This document shows, one piece after another, positions 25,940 to 35,130 of a DNA stretch of 64,000 nucleotides. Under the pieces are notes generated by a model. That model was not told where the DNA came from and ran no database searches. It saw only the letters and a list, made by a program, of their open reading frames with translations. The number at the start of each line of letters is the position of its first letter. Position 1 is the stretch's first letter. The stretch comes from Lacisediminihabitans profunda (GTDB lineage Bacteria > Actinomycetota > Actinomycetes > Actinomycetales > Microbacteriaceae). The position numbers and the translations under genes were made by a program. The stretch spans positions 781,904 to 845,903 of the forward strand of contig NZ_VRMG01000005.1 of the NCBI RefSeq assembly GCF_008040105.1, given 5' to 3'.

Positions 25940-26548
25940 CTAGCGGCGTCGCACCCTCAGCACGCGGTAGCCCTTGTTGGTCGCGGCGCGCACGACCGAG
26001 AAGTCCGCGGGCAACGTGCCTTCGAGCCAGCGGTGCAGCGAGTCCGAGCCGAGATTGCGCTGCACGACAAGCCAGGCATCCGACTCCGGCTCGAGGCGCG
26101 GGAGCCACATCTCGAGCATGCTGTGCAGTTCGTCCTTGCCGACCCTGATGGGCGGATTCGAGCGGATGGTCGTGAATTGCACGTCGGCGGGAACATCCGC
26201 GGGCTTGCAGGCGTTGATGTTGGTAATGCCCAATTTCTCAGCATTTAGCCGCACGAGCTGGAGGGCGCGTTCGTTCACGTCCACGGCCCAGACCGTGGCG
26301 CGGGGAGACTCGAGCGCGAGAGTGAGCGCGATCGGCCCCCAGCCGCAGCCGAGGTCGAGCAGGTTGCCGCCGGGCGGCGGCGGAGGGGTGTTGGCGAGCA
26401 GCACGCTCGTGCCGACGTCGATGCGCTCCGGGCTGAAGATGCCGTTCGAGGTCGTGAGATCGCGGAGTTCGCCAGCGAGCGGCACCCGGATCTGGCGAAA
26501 AATGAGTTCACTCTCTGGAGTTTCCGAGAAGTAATGCTCATTGGCCAT
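25940..26548 (-). CDS. Class I SAM-dependent methyltransferase (RsmC-like, small domain)
   Basis: 202 residues from ATG 26548. SAM-binding motif I reads LLDLGCGWGPIALTLAL, and the catalytic NPPI motif of N-methyltransferases that act on exocyclic amines is in RSNPPIRVG. This points to a guanine-N2 rRNA methyltransferase of the RsmC/RlmG type, without settling the target. The frame stays open far upstream only because it shadows hflX on the other strand. It is divergent from hflX with 42 bp between starts. Confidence 0.85.
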   Translation of the reverse strand: MANEHYFSETPESELIFRQIRVPLAGELRDLTTSNGIFSPERIDVGTSVLLANTPPPPPGGNLLDLGCGWGPIALTLALESPRATVWAVDVNERALQLVRLNAEKLGITNINACKPADVPADVQFTTIRSNPPIRVGKDELHSMLEMWLPRLEPESDAWLVVQRNLGSDSLHRWLEGTLPADFSVVRAATNKGYRVLRVRRR

Positions 26549-26577
26549 GGAGAGAAACCTATCGAAATACGAGGAGC

Positions 26578-26583
26578 TAGGGT
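26578..26583 (+). promoter_or_regulatory. -10 element of leaderless hflX
   Basis: TAGGGT, 7 nt before ATG 26591; supports this start over an upstream in-frame ATG at 26534. Confidence 0.6.
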
Positions 26584-26590
26584 TAACCAG

Positions 26591-28144
26591 ATGATTGAGA
26601 GTGAAGGCGTGGAGCAGATCGAGGCCGAAACGGACGGCACGGACGTGCTCGATCCGATCGACCGCGTGCTCGCGAGGGCGGCATCGCGTTCCGCCGGATT
26701 CACGCTGTTCTCGAGCGGCGGAGCACAGGCGCTCCAGACCGAGGCGCTCGGCCACGAGTCCACGAGCGACGGCGACCAGTTCGACCGGGAGGACCGCCAG
26801 GCCCTGCGCCGAGTAGCCGGCCTCTCGACCGAGCTGGAGGACGTCACAGAGGTCGAGTATCGGCAGTTGCGCATCGAGCGCGTCGTGCTGATCGGCATCT
26901 ACGGCCAGGGCAACGCCGCCGAGGCCGAGAATTCCATGCGCGAGCTCTTTGCGCTGGCAGAGACCGCGGGCGCCATCGTGCTCGACGGCCTCCTCCAGCG
27001 TCGGGCGACGCCGGACCCCAGCACCTATTTCGGCAAGGGCAAGGCCCTCGAGCTGCGGGATGTCGTGGCGAGCGTCGGAGCCGACACGGTCATCGTGGAC
27101 AGCGAGCTCGCCCCCAGCCAGCGGCGGGCGCTCGAGGACGTGGTGCGGGTCAAGGTGATCGACCGCACGGCCGTGATCCTCGACATCTTCAGCCAGCACG
27201 CGAAGAGCCGGGAGGGCAAGGCCCAGGTCGAGCTGGCCCAGCTCGAATACCTGTTGCCGCGACTGCGCGGCTGGGGCGAGTCGATGTCCCGCCAGGCCGG
27301 TGGCCAGGTCGGGGCGGGCAACGGAATGGGCAGCCGCGGACCGGGTGAGACGAAGATCGAACTCGACCGCCGCCGCATCCACACTCGGATGTCCCGCCTG
27401 CGCAAGCAGATCCTCGGCTTCAAGCCGGCCCGCGAGGCCAAGCGCGCCAACCGCAACCGCAACTCGGTGCCGTCCGTGGCGATCGCCGGCTATACGAACG
27501 CCGGAAAGTCGTCGCTGCTCAACCGCATCACGCGGGCGGGCGCCCTCGTGGAGAACGCCCTGTTCGCCACCCTCGACACCGCGGTGCGCAAGAACGTCAC
27601 CGAGGATGGCCGCGGCTACACCTTCACCGACACCGTCGGTTTCGTGCGCAACCTTCCGCACCAACTCGTGGAGGCGTTTCGATCCACGTTCGAGGAGATC
27701 GCGGATTCCGACGTGATCCTGCATGTGGTCGATGCCTCGCATCCGGATCCGGCGAGCCAGCTCGCCACCGTGCGCGACGTGATCGGCGAGGTCGAGGCTC
27801 GGCACATCCCCGAGATCGTGGTCTTCAACAAGAGCGATCTCATCGACGACGACCAGCGGCTCGTGCTGCGTGGCCTCGAGCCGAACGCGATTTTCGCGTC
27901 CGCCCGCACCGGCGAGGGAATCGACGAGTTGCTGGCGGCGATCGACGTGGCGCTGCCCGCGCCCTCGATCGAACTCGAGCTGCTCATCCCGTACGACCGG
28001 GGTGATCTGGTCTCCTCGCTCCACGACAACGGCAGGATCCTCGAGACGACGTACGAGGAGAGCGGCACCCGGGTGGCGGTGCTCGTGACAGAGGAGCACG
28101 CCGCAACCCTCCGACCGTTCTCCGTCGCGCGGGTTCCCGCGTAA
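26591..28144 (+). CDS. hflX: Ribosome-associated GTPase HflX
   Basis: GTPase that binds and splits stalled or hibernating ribosomes. 517 residues from ATG 26591. The HflX domain spans roughly residues 95-285 (LDGLLQRRATPDPSTYFGKG, GQVGAGNGMGSRGPGETKIE); the G domain starts with the P-loop GYTNAGKSSLLNR, switch II DTVGFVRNLPHQLVEAF and the G4 motif VFNKSDLID. The first ~90 residues are a divergent acidic leader. It stands alone behind its leaderless promoter. Confidence 0.95.
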   Translation: MIESEGVEQIEAETDGTDVLDPIDRVLARAASRSAGFTLFSSGGAQALQTEALGHESTSDGDQFDREDRQALRRVAGLSTELEDVTEVEYRQLRIERVVLIGIYGQGNAAEAENSMRELFALAETAGAIVLDGLLQRRATPDPSTYFGKGKALELRDVVASVGADTVIVDSELAPSQRRALEDVVRVKVIDRTAVILDIFSQHAKSREGKAQVELAQLEYLLPRLRGWGESMSRQAGGQVGAGNGMGSRGPGETKIELDRRRIHTRMSRLRKQILGFKPAREAKRANRNRNSVPSVAIAGYTNAGKSSLLNRITRAGALVENALFATLDTAVRKNVTEDGRGYTFTDTVGFVRNLPHQLVEAFRSTFEEIADSDVILHVVDASHPDPASQLATVRDVIGEVEARHIPEIVVFNKSDLIDDDQRLVLRGLEPNAIFASARTGEGIDELLAAIDVALPAPSIELELLIPYDRGDLVSSLHDNGRILETTYEESGTRVAVLVTEEHAATLRPFSVARVPA

Positions 28145-28171
28145 CACTCGGCAACAGACGCCCGGTCTTGC

Positions 28172-28177
28172 TAGGCT
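28172..28177 (+). promoter_or_regulatory. Probable -10 element of metFE
   Basis: TAGGCT 157 nt before the metF start. If used, it gives a leader of about 150 nt containing a hairpin CCTG-t-GGGCCC / GGGCCC-c-CAGG (28279-28306) and a possible leader ORF. Confidence 0.4.
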
Positions 28178-28250
28178 GATTTATCACTCGTCCGGGTACG
28201 CCCGGCGACGGTGCGACAGCCGAGCCCGGCACCCGCCCACAAGGAGGCCT

Positions 28251-28337
28251 TTGGCCCCGCATTTCTGCACAGAGATGCCCTGTGGGCCCCGGATGCGGGC
28301 CCCAGGACATCCACAATGGATTGGATCTGAGGCGTGA
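28251..28337 (+). CDS. Possible leader ORF of metF (28 codons)
   Basis: A TTG-started frame just after AAGGAGG (28241-28247, only 3 nt spacing) or, less likely, an ATG start at 28275. Besides the initiator, the peptide holds two Cys and two internal Met, and its TGA overlaps the metF GTG (GTGA), so translation would be coupled. Leader peptides rich in Cys or Met control sulfur genes in some actinobacteria; here this is only a possibility. Confidence 0.3.
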   Translation: MAPHFCTEMPCGPRMRAPGHPQWIGSEA

Positions 28338-29317
28338 CGACGACGGAGGCGCACGGTCTCGAGCGGGTTCCGTTCTCGTTCGAGCTGTTCCCCCCGCGCT
28401 CCGACGCGGCGGAGCACAATCTGTGGCACACCATCCAGCAACTGGCGGCGGTGGGACCGGACTTCATCTCGGTGACCTACGGGGCCAACGGATCCTCGCG
28501 TCAGAGTTCGCTGCACGTGCTGCGGTACATCCTCGAGAACACCTCGGTGAGCCCGCTCGCGCACCTCACCTGTGTCGGCTCGTCGCACTTCGAGGCAAAC
28601 CGGCTGGTGCGGGAGTTCCTCGACGCCGGCGTCACGAGTTTCCTCGCCCTGCGAGGCGATCCGCCCCGCGGCGCCGTCGAGGGCGACCACTTCCTCGGTG
28701 ACCTCGGCAGCGCGTCGGAACTCGTGCAGCTGATCCACCGCGTGCAGACGGAGCGCGCGCAGTACGCGACGCTGAGATCCAGGAGCGCGGGCGGGGTCGG
28801 CCAGATTCCGACGAGCCGCGCAAAGGTGCGGGTGGCCGTCGCGGCGTTCCCGAACGGGCATCCGCGGTCCGTGCGGTCGAACCAAGACATCGACACGCTG
28901 CTCGCCAAGCAAGTCTCGGGCGCGACCATGGCGATCACCCAGCTGTTCTTCCACGCCGACGACTACCTGCGGTTCGTGGCCGACGCGATGGCCGCGGGGG
29001 TCACGATCCCGATCCTGCCGGGGATCATGCCCGCGACGAACCCGGTTCGGTTGTCTCGAATCCTCGAACTGACCGGGGAGCGCCGGCCGGAGAGCCTCGC
29101 GCGCCGCCTCGAGTCGACCGATTCCGTCGAGGAGCAGCATGCGATCGGCGTGGAACACGCGATCGGCCTCGCCACCGAGGTTCTCGACGGCGGTGCCCCA
29201 GGACTCCACCTCTATCCCTTCAACCAGCATCAGGCGGTGTTATCCGTGCTCGAAGGGGTCGGACTCACCACCGCGACACCATCCACCGCTCGAGCGAACA
29301 TCAAGGAATCAGCATGA
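28334..29317 (+). CDS. metF: Methylenetetrahydrofolate reductase
   Basis: Flavoprotein reducing 5,10-methylene- to 5,10-dimethyl-free 5-methyl-tetrahydrofolate, the methyl donor for MetE. Conserved segments: FSFELFPPRSDAAE (start of the barrel), FISVTYGANGSSR, THLTCVG-like AHLTCVGSSHFE, FLALRGDPPRG and ITQLFFHADDYLRF. 327 residues from GTG 28334. The stop overlaps the metE ATG (ATGA), so the two methionine genes are coupled. Confidence 0.95.
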   Translation: MTTTEAHGLERVPFSFELFPPRSDAAEHNLWHTIQQLAAVGPDFISVTYGANGSSRQSSLHVLRYILENTSVSPLAHLTCVGSSHFEANRLVREFLDAGVTSFLALRGDPPRGAVEGDHFLGDLGSASELVQLIHRVQTERAQYATLRSRSAGGVGQIPTSRAKVRVAVAAFPNGHPRSVRSNQDIDTLLAKQVSGATMAITQLFFHADDYLRFVADAMAAGVTIPILPGIMPATNPVRLSRILELTGERRPESLARRLESTDSVEEQHAIGVEHAIGLATEVLDGGAPGLHLYPFNQHQAVLSVLEGVGLTTATPSTARANIKESA

Positions 29318-31629
29318 CTGCGCCCTCATTCCCCACCGGCAGCATCCTCGGATACCCGAGGATCGGCCGCCGTCGCGAACTCAAGAAGGCCGTCGAGGCC
29401 TTCTGGGCCGGCAGCATCACCGCCGAGGAGCTCGAGTCGCGCGCGGCCGAACTCCGCCGCGTGACCCGCGAACGGCTCACCTCGCTCGGCCTCGGCGCCA
29501 CGGACTCCTCGATTCCCGAGGCCTTCTCCTTCTACGACCAGGTGCTGGATGCCGCGGTCACCGTGGGTGCCATCCCCACCCGCTTCGAGTCCCTCGTGGC
29601 TGCCGACGGCACCATCGACCTGGCGGGATACTTCACGATCGCCCGCGGCGAGGGCAACAACACCCCGGCCGAGATGACCAAGTGGTTCGACTCGAACTAC
29701 CACTACCTCGTTCCCGAGATCGGACCTGAGACCAGATTCCACCTCGCCTCGGACCGGCTGATCCGCGAGGTCGCCGAGGCGACCACGTCCGGCTTCCGCA
29801 CGCGTCCCGTGATCGTGGGCCCGGTCACGTTCCTGCTGCTCAGCAAGGCGAGCGAGGGGGCGCCGGAGGGCTACCAGCCGCTCGATCGCCTCGACGACCT
29901 CTTGCCGGTGTATGCGGAGTTGCTCGCCGCGCTCACCGCGGTGGGCGCCGACTGGGTGCAGCTCGACGAGCCGGCCCTCGTGAGCGAGAGCATCGAGGTG
30001 CCGCGCGCCGAGGTGCTCGCGGCCACCAAGCGGGCCTACGACGCCCTCGGCGCCGCGCCGGTGCGACCGCAGATCTTCGTCGCTGCCCCGTACGGCAGCC
30101 TCGACGACGCGCTTCCCGTGCTCGGCGAGACCCCCGTCGAGGCGATCGGACTCGACCTCGTGCGCGGCTCACTGCCGACGGGCTTCCGCACAGAGAAGAC
30201 GCTCGTCGGAGGCGTGGTCGACGGCCACAACATCTGGCGCGGTGACCTGTCCGCCGCCTTCGACACGCTCGAGGCGCTCCGTTCCCTCAGCCCCAGCGTC
30301 GCCGTTACGTCGTCGACCAGCCTGTTCCACACCCCCCACGACGTCGCGGACGAGCCCCTGCTCGACGAGCGCCTGAAGAGCTGGCTCGCGTTCGCCGACC
30401 AGAAGGTCGCCCAGATCGCCACCCTCGCGACCGGCCTCGCCGAGGGCAGGGGCGCCATCCAGGGGGAGCTGGATGCCGCGTCCGCCGCCCTCGCCGACCG
30501 CCGGGTCGCCCCGGGCGTGCGCGACGGTGATGTGCGTGCACGCGCCGCCGCGCTCACCGAGGCCGACTTCGCGCGCGGCGACTACGCCGAGCGGCTCGCC
30601 GCGCAGGAGGCCGCGCTGCACCTGCCCTTCCTGCCGACGACGACGATCGGGTCCTTCCCGCAGACCGGCGGCATCCGCAAGGCGCGGGCGGCCAACGCCC
30701 GCGGCGAGATCAGCGAGAACGAGTACATCGAGTTCCTCAAGTCCGAGATCAAGAGCGTGGTCGAGCTGCAGGAGCGGATCGGCATCGACGTGATCGTGCA
30801 CGGCGAGCCCGAGCGCAACGACATGGTGCAGTATTTTGCCGAGCACCTGGACGGCTTCGCGGTGACCCAGAACGGCTGGGTGCAGTCCTACGGCAGCCGC
30901 TGTACGCGTCCGTCCATCCTCTGGGGGGACGTCGCCCGCGAGGCGCCGATCACGGTGGAATGGTCGGCCTACACGCAGAGCCTCACCGACAAGCCCGTCA
31001 AGGGGATGCTCACCGGGCCGGTCACCATCCTCGCCTGGAGCTTCGTGCGCGACGACCAGCCCCTGGGCGAGACCGCGAACCAGGTGGCCCTCGCCCTCCG
31101 CGATGAGATCGAAGACCTCGAGGCGGCAGGCATCGGCATCATCCAGGTCGACGAGCCGGCGCTGCGCGAGCTGCTGCCGCTCAAGAAGGCCGACCAGCCT
31201 GCCTACCTCGACTGGTCGGTGCGTTCGTTCCGCCTCGCGACCTCGGGGGTCGCGCCGAAGACGCAGATCCACACCCATCTCTGCTACTCGGAGTTCGGCG
31301 TCGTGATCGACGCGATCAACAAGCTGGACGCCGATGTGACCTCGATCGAGGCGGCGCGCTCCAAGATGGAGGTCGTCCCGGACATCCAGCACAGCGGCTT
31401 CGCCCGCGGCATCGGGCCGGGCGTCTACGACATCCACTCGCCGCGGGTGCCATCCGTCGAGGAGGTCACCGACCTCATCGAGATCGCTCTCGGGTCGATC
31501 CCGGAGCGCCAGGTCTGGATCAACCCGGACTGCGGGCTCAAGACCCGCGGCTACGACGAGACCGTCGCGTCGCTCACCAACGTTGTCGCTGCGACGCGGG
31601 CCGTGCGCGAGCGGGTGCACGCGCACTAG
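29314..31629 (+). CDS. metE: Cobalamin-independent methionine synthase
   Basis: Transfers the methyl group from 5-methyl-tetrahydrofolate polyglutamate to homocysteine without B12. Two-barrel protein of 771 residues. The N-terminal barrel opens with LGYPRIGRRRELKKAVEAFW. Zinc ligands in the C-terminal barrel are His655 and Cys657 in HTHLCYSEF and Cys740 in NPDCGLKTR. Coupled to metF; a terminator-like stem follows after 25 bp. No B12 riboswitch consensus is visible upstream of the pair. Confidence 0.96.
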   Translation: MTAPSFPTGSILGYPRIGRRRELKKAVEAFWAGSITAEELESRAAELRRVTRERLTSLGLGATDSSIPEAFSFYDQVLDAAVTVGAIPTRFESLVAADGTIDLAGYFTIARGEGNNTPAEMTKWFDSNYHYLVPEIGPETRFHLASDRLIREVAEATTSGFRTRPVIVGPVTFLLLSKASEGAPEGYQPLDRLDDLLPVYAELLAALTAVGADWVQLDEPALVSESIEVPRAEVLAATKRAYDALGAAPVRPQIFVAAPYGSLDDALPVLGETPVEAIGLDLVRGSLPTGFRTEKTLVGGVVDGHNIWRGDLSAAFDTLEALRSLSPSVAVTSSTSLFHTPHDVADEPLLDERLKSWLAFADQKVAQIATLATGLAEGRGAIQGELDAASAALADRRVAPGVRDGDVRARAAALTEADFARGDYAERLAAQEAALHLPFLPTTTIGSFPQTGGIRKARAANARGEISENEYIEFLKSEIKSVVELQERIGIDVIVHGEPERNDMVQYFAEHLDGFAVTQNGWVQSYGSRCTRPSILWGDVAREAPITVEWSAYTQSLTDKPVKGMLTGPVTILAWSFVRDDQPLGETANQVALALRDEIEDLEAAGIGIIQVDEPALRELLPLKKADQPAYLDWSVRSFRLATSGVAPKTQIHTHLCYSEFGVVIDAINKLDADVTSIEAARSKMEVVPDIQHSGFARGIGPGVYDIHSPRVPSVEEVTDLIEIALGSIPERQVWINPDCGLKTRGYDETVASLTNVVAATRAVRERVHAH

Positions 31630-31654
31630 CCGACCACGATGCCCGAGGCCGGGC

Positions 31655-31680
31655 GGCTACGGACTAGTGACGCCGTAGCC
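31655..31680 (+). terminator. Terminator-like stem after metE
   Basis: GGCTACGG/CCGTAGCC, 8 bp perfect stem with a 10 nt loop; no T-tract. Confidence 0.5.
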
Positions 31681-31689
31681 GACCGGCCG

Positions 31690-31695
31690 TAGGGT
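31690..31695 (+). promoter_or_regulatory. -10 element of the leaderless DUF4184 gene
   Basis: TAGGGT, 6 nt before GTG 31702. Confidence 0.55.
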
Positions 31696-31701
31696 GGACG
31701 G

Positions 31702-32496
31702 GTGCCCTTCACCCCGAGTCACATCGCCGCGGTGCTACCGTTCGTGCGCCTCCCGTTGGCGTCGGCCGCGCTCGTGATCGGCAGCATGGTGCCCGACCTG
31801 CCGTTCTTCGTCCCCCTCGGACTGCATCGCGAACAGACCCACTCGCTCGCGGGCATCCTGCCGTTCGACCTTCCGCTCGCGATCGCCTGTCTGCTGCTCT
31901 GGTTCTTCGTCGTGCGCGCGCCGCTGCTCGACTTTGCCCCGGCCTGGCTGAGGCGCCGGATGCCGCCGTCGGCTGCCCTGCCGTCGGCCTGGACGGCCAG
32001 GCTGAGGGTCGCGCTCGTCGTGCTGGTGTCCGTCCTGCTCGGAACCGTCACCCATCTGATCTGGGACTCCTTCACCCATTCGGATGGCTGGGCCGTGCTG
32101 CGGATCGGCCTGCTTCGCGAGCACCTCGGGCCGTTCGCGGTCTACCGTTGGGCGCAATACGCCAGCAGCATCGCGGGACTTGCGATCGTCGCCGGGTGGG
32201 CCGCACGCTGGGCGCGCGTGACGCCGTTGCACGCCTCGCCGACGACCAGGGTCGCCGACCGGTGGCGAGTGACGGCCTGGATCGTCGTCGCCGCGGTCGT
32301 CGCCGCGATCGCCTTGGGCATCCTGGTCGGCGGCGTCGTCTCCGGCGCTGGCGCGTTCGACCGCACGGTGCTGCACTGGTCGGTGACGCGATCGCTCTCG
32401 GTGGGTGGGCTTATCGTGGCGCTCGCGTGCCTGGCCTGGCATCTGCTGCCCCGTGGCGTTCGTCCGACAGCCGAGACGAGCGAGGGCGTCAGATAG
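31702..32496 (+). CDS. DUF4184 family membrane protein
   Basis: 264 residues. It opens with the DUF4184 hallmark [12 protein letters not shown] and has [10 protein letters not shown], then [13 protein letters not shown] and [14 protein letters not shown], a pattern of conserved His/Asp residues at membrane edges that resembles membrane metal-dependent hydrolases such as YdjM/LexA-regulated families. About six membrane helices. Function not established. It is convergent with lexA, overlapping it by 8 bp. Confidence 0.83.
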   Translation: MPFTPSHIAAVLPFVRLPLASAALVIGSMVPDLPFFVPLGLHREQTHSLAGILPFDLPLAIACLLLWFFVVRAPLLDFAPAWLRRRMPPSAALPSAWTARLRVALVVLVSVLLGTVTHLIWDSFTHSDGWAVLRIGLLREHLGPFAVYRWAQYASSIAGLAIVAGWAARWARVTPLHASPTTRVADRWRVTAWIVVAAVVAAIALGILVGGVVSGAGAFDRTVLHWSVTRSLSVGGLIVALACLAWHLLPRGVRPTAETSEGVR

Positions 32497-33181
32497 AGCG
32501 CAGCACCGCCACGACCTTGCCGAGCAGTTCGGCGTGGTCGCCGAGGATGGGCGCGAAGGCGGAGTTGCGGGGCAGCAGCCAGGTGTGACCGTCGCGCTGC
32601 TGGAACACCTTGACTGTCGCCTCCTCGTCGAGCATCGCGGCGACGATGTCGCCATTCTCGGCGGTCTTCTGCTGGCGCACGACGATCCAGTCGCCGTCGC
32701 AGATAGCCGCGTCGATCATCGAGTCTCCTGACACCTTGAGCATGAACAGCTCGCCCTTGCCCACCAGCTGGCGGGGCAGAGGAAAGACCTCGTCGATCTG
32801 CTGTTCGGCTGTGATCGGGATTCCGGCGGCGATGCGCCCGACGAGCGGCACCATCGCGGCGTCGCCGATCGGAGTCGGATTGTCCGAGACGACCCCGCCC
32901 TCCTCCTGCTGGAGATCGATGAGCACCTCGAGCGCCCGCGGACGATTCGGGTCGCGGCGGAGATAGCCGCTCAATTCGAGCTGGTTGAGCTGATGAGTGA
33001 CGCTCGAAAGGGACGAGAGCCCGACCGCGTCGCCGATCTCGCGCATGCTCGGCGGATAGCCGCGGGTCGCCACGGCGCGCTGGATGAAGTCGAGGATCGC
33101 GAGCTGCTTGTCGCTCAGGCTCTTGCGGCGCCGGGTGCCCGGCTTCTCCTGCTGCGGGCCAGCCTCGCGTGGTTCGCTCAC
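32489..33181 (-). CDS. lexA: LexA repressor
   Basis: SOS master repressor, 230 residues. N-terminal winged helix ([20 protein letters not shown] ... PPSMREIG); self-cleavage site Ala119-Gly120 in VGRIAAGIP; catalytic Ser154 in GDSMIDAAI and Lys191 in [10 protein letters not shown] 20-residue basic N-terminal extension precedes the usual start. The shared upstream region holds an SOS-type box (33295-33310), consistent with autorepression. Confidence 0.97.
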   Translation of the reverse strand: MSEPREAGPQQEKPGTRRRKSLSDKQLAILDFIQRAVATRGYPPSMREIGDAVGLSSLSSVTHQLNQLELSGYLRRDPNRPRALEVLIDLQQEEGGVVSDNPTPIGDAAMVPLVGRIAAGIPITAEQQIDEVFPLPRQLVGKGELFMLKVSGDSMIDAAICDGDWIVVRQQKTAENGDIVAAMLDEEATVKVFQQRDGHTWLLPRNSAFAPILGDHAELLGKVVAVLRSI

Positions 33182-33493
33182 GTCATCCTCCAGGTCGTGC
33201 GCGGCGCGGCCGTGGCCTCGCCACCATCAATGTCGGTGGTGTCTGTTTGATTCAGTCCAGACAATCGAAACTGTATCCACCATTCGACCGATAAACAAAC
33301 ATCTGTTCGAGTGTGTCGCAGGTTCTCGGTGCACTGGTCTCGAAGATTGGGGTTGATTATGGCAAGAATCGAAGGTATGTTCGGAACAAAGCTTCGTATC
33401 CGGCACTCCCGGCCGAGTGTCGGATACGAAAACCCCGTGATGGGCCGAGTGGGCCCGAACAGTTCACCCGACGGAGCAGGGAAAGGCGAAACG
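33182..33493. other. lexA / LysM divergent intergenic region, 312 bp
   Basis: Contains the SOS-type box near the middle. The right part is either a long 5' leader of the LysM gene or, if ATG 33359 is used, its first 45 codons; GGGGTTGATT just before that ATG is not a convincing ribosome binding site. Confidence 0.55.
33295..33310. promoter_or_regulatory. SOS-type LexA box shared by lexA and the LysM gene
   Basis: ACAAAC-ATCT-GTTCGA: the right half is a perfect match to the LexA half-site GTTCGA, the left half matches 4 of 6. It lies 113 bp from the lexA start and 183 bp from the LysM start. Confidence 0.6.
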
Positions 33494-33907
33494 ATGAGCA
33501 CGATCGCAATCAACTCGATCGCATTCAACTCGATGGCAGGCAACCCGATGGCGCTCGGCACGACGGCAGCCGCCATCCGCGCTTCCGCCTCTCCCGCCGT
33601 CCACCTGCGTCTCACCCGTCGCGGTCGCGTCGTTCTCACCTCGCTCGCCGCGATCCCACTCGTGATCGGCGCGCTGGTCTTCGCCATCAATGGCGGCAGC
33701 GCCGTCGCGACCGGGCAGGTCGCTTCCACCTCGTTCGACTATGTGACTGTCGAGCCCGGGCAGTCACTCTGGCAGGTCGCGGAGAGCGTGGCGCCGTCGG
33801 CCGACATTCGCGATGTCGTGGCCGACATCGTGCACCTCAACCGGCTCGAGAGCACCAACCTGCAGCCGGGGCAGAAGATCGCCATCCCGACGCAGTACTC
33901 GCACTAG
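33494..33907 (+). CDS. LysM-domain membrane protein, candidate SOS cell-division inhibitor
   Basis: 137 residues from ATG 33494 (AAAGGCG 5 nt upstream). A cytoplasmic N-terminus of about 45 residues, one membrane helix VVLTSLAAIPLVIGALVFAI, then an extracytoplasmic LysM domain (FDYVTVEPGQSLWQVAESVA ... LQPGQKIAIP). Divergent from lexA and next to an SOS-type box, this is the layout of YneA in Bacillus, ChiZ in mycobacteria and DivS in corynebacteria, small SOS proteins that delay division. The role is inferred from layout and topology. A 45-codon N-terminal extension from ATG 33359 is possible. Confidence 0.8.
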   Translation: MSTIAINSIAFNSMAGNPMALGTTAAAIRASASPAVHLRLTRRGRVVLTSLAAIPLVIGALVFAINGGSAVATGQVASTSFDYVTVEPGQSLWQVAESVAPSADIRDVVADIVHLNRLESTNLQPGQKIAIPTQYSH

Positions 33908-34014
33908 CCGCAGCACTCGGACCATGCGCCGGCGTCGCAGTGCTGGCCGAGGGCACGTTCGCGCGGCGCGACCTCGCAGAGGTGCCCGCGAACGTCACAG
34001 ATCCGAAGCGCCCC

Positions 34015-34020
34015 TAGCAT
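34015..34020 (+). promoter_or_regulatory. -10 element of leaderless hisC
   Basis: TAGCAT, 6 nt before GTG 34027. This leaves no room for a his leader peptide. Confidence 0.6.
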
Positions 34021-34026
34021 TGACTG

Positions 34027-35130
34027 GTGGCTTCACTCAGCGATCTCCCCATTCGAGACGACCTTCGCGGTCTCACCCCGTACGGCGCCCCGCAGAAGAA
34101 GGTGCGGATTGCGCTCAACGTCAACGAGAACACGCATCCGATCCCCGAGGCTGTTGCCACCGACATCGTCAAGGCTCTCGCCGAGGCGGTACTCGGCGTC
34201 AACCGGTACCCGGACCGCGAGTTCACGACCCTGCGTCAGAGCCTCGCCGGCTACCTCGGGCACGGGCTGACGGCGGAGAACATCTGGGCCGCGAACGGCT
34301 CGAACGAGGTTCTGCAGCAGATCCTGCAGGCCTTCGGCGGGCCCGGCCGGAGCGTGCTCGGCTTCCCGCCCACGTACTCCATGCACTCGATCATCGCGGC
34401 CGGCACCGGCACGCGCTGGGTGGCGGGGGAGCGGGACGAGGGATTCGAGATCTCTCCGCAGACCGCCGTGCAGTGGATCGAGCGAACCACTCCGGACCTC
34501 GTCTTCTTCTGCTCGCCGAACAACCCGACCGGCACCCCGCTGTCTCTCGAGACGATCGCGGCGGCGTACGACGCAACGAACGGAATCGTGGTCGTCGACG
34601 AGGCGTACGCGGAGTTCGCGCCCTCCGAGCTGCCGACCGCGCTGACCCTGCTCGAGGGCCGCGAACGTCTCATCGTCTCCCGCACCATGAGCAAGGCGTT
34701 CGCGTTCGCCGGCGCCAGACTCGGATACCTCGCCGCTGACCCGGCCGTTGCCGACGCCCTGCGGCTGGTCCGCCTCCCGTACCACCTCTCGGCCCTCACC
34801 CAGGCGGCCGCCGTGGCCGCCCTCGCGCACAGCACGGAGATGCTGGCGATGGTGGACGACATCAAGGCGCAGCGAGACCGACTCCTGGTCGAACTCCCGA
34901 AGCTCGGTTACCCCGCCTGGCCGAGCTGGTCGAACTTCGTGCTGTTCGGCGGCGTGGCCGACCCGCATGCGGTGTTCGAGGAGCTGCTCGACCACGAGAT
35001 CATCATCCGTGACCTGTCCATTCCCCACCATCTTCGGGTGACGGCGGGCACGGAGGCCGAGACCACTGCCTTCCTCGAGGCGATGGCTGGACTCGGGCCG
35101 ATCGGCGCCATCGATAGGATTGGTGCATGA
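34027..35130 (+). CDS. hisC: Histidinol-phosphate aminotransferase
   Basis: PLP enzyme of histidine synthesis, 367 residues. The Schiff-base Lys223 is in [17 protein letters not shown]; the substrate-binding NENTHPIPE, the CSPNNPTGT segment and the VDEAYAEF Asp/Tyr pair are in the expected order. GTG start fixed by the -10 element. It overlaps hisB by 4 nt. hisD, which usually precedes hisC in actinobacteria, is absent; a LysM gene and lexA are there instead. Confidence 0.95.
   Translation: MASLSDLPIRDDLRGLTPYGAPQKKVRIALNVNENTHPIPEAVATDIVKALAEAVLGVNRYPDREFTTLRQSLAGYLGHGLTAENIWAANGSNEVLQQILQAFGGPGRSVLGFPPTYSMHSIIAAGTGTRWVAGERDEGFEISPQTAVQWIERTTPDLVFFCSPNNPTGTPLSLETIAAAYDATNGIVVVDEAYAEFAPSELPTALTLLEGRERLIVSRTMSKAFAFAGARLGYLAADPAVADALRLVRLPYHLSALTQAAAVAALAHSTEMLAMVDDIKAQRDRLLVELPKLGYPAWPSWSNFVLFGGVADPHAVFEELLDHEIIIRDLSIPHHLRVTAGTEAETTAFLEAMAGLGPIGAIDRIGA

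Noticed and set aside
25940..28147. 735-codon reverse frame
   Set aside because: Only its C-terminal 202 codons (from ATG 26548) match a methyltransferase; the rest is the antisense of hflX in GC-rich DNA.
28145..28333. SAM, SAM-IV or cobalamin riboswitch before metF
   Set aside because: The conserved cores of these riboswitches could not be found; only a hairpin and a possible leader ORF are visible.
33908..34026. Histidine leader peptide before hisC
   Set aside because: TAGCAT lies 6 nt before the hisC GTG, indicating leaderless transcription, and no His-rich short ORF is present.
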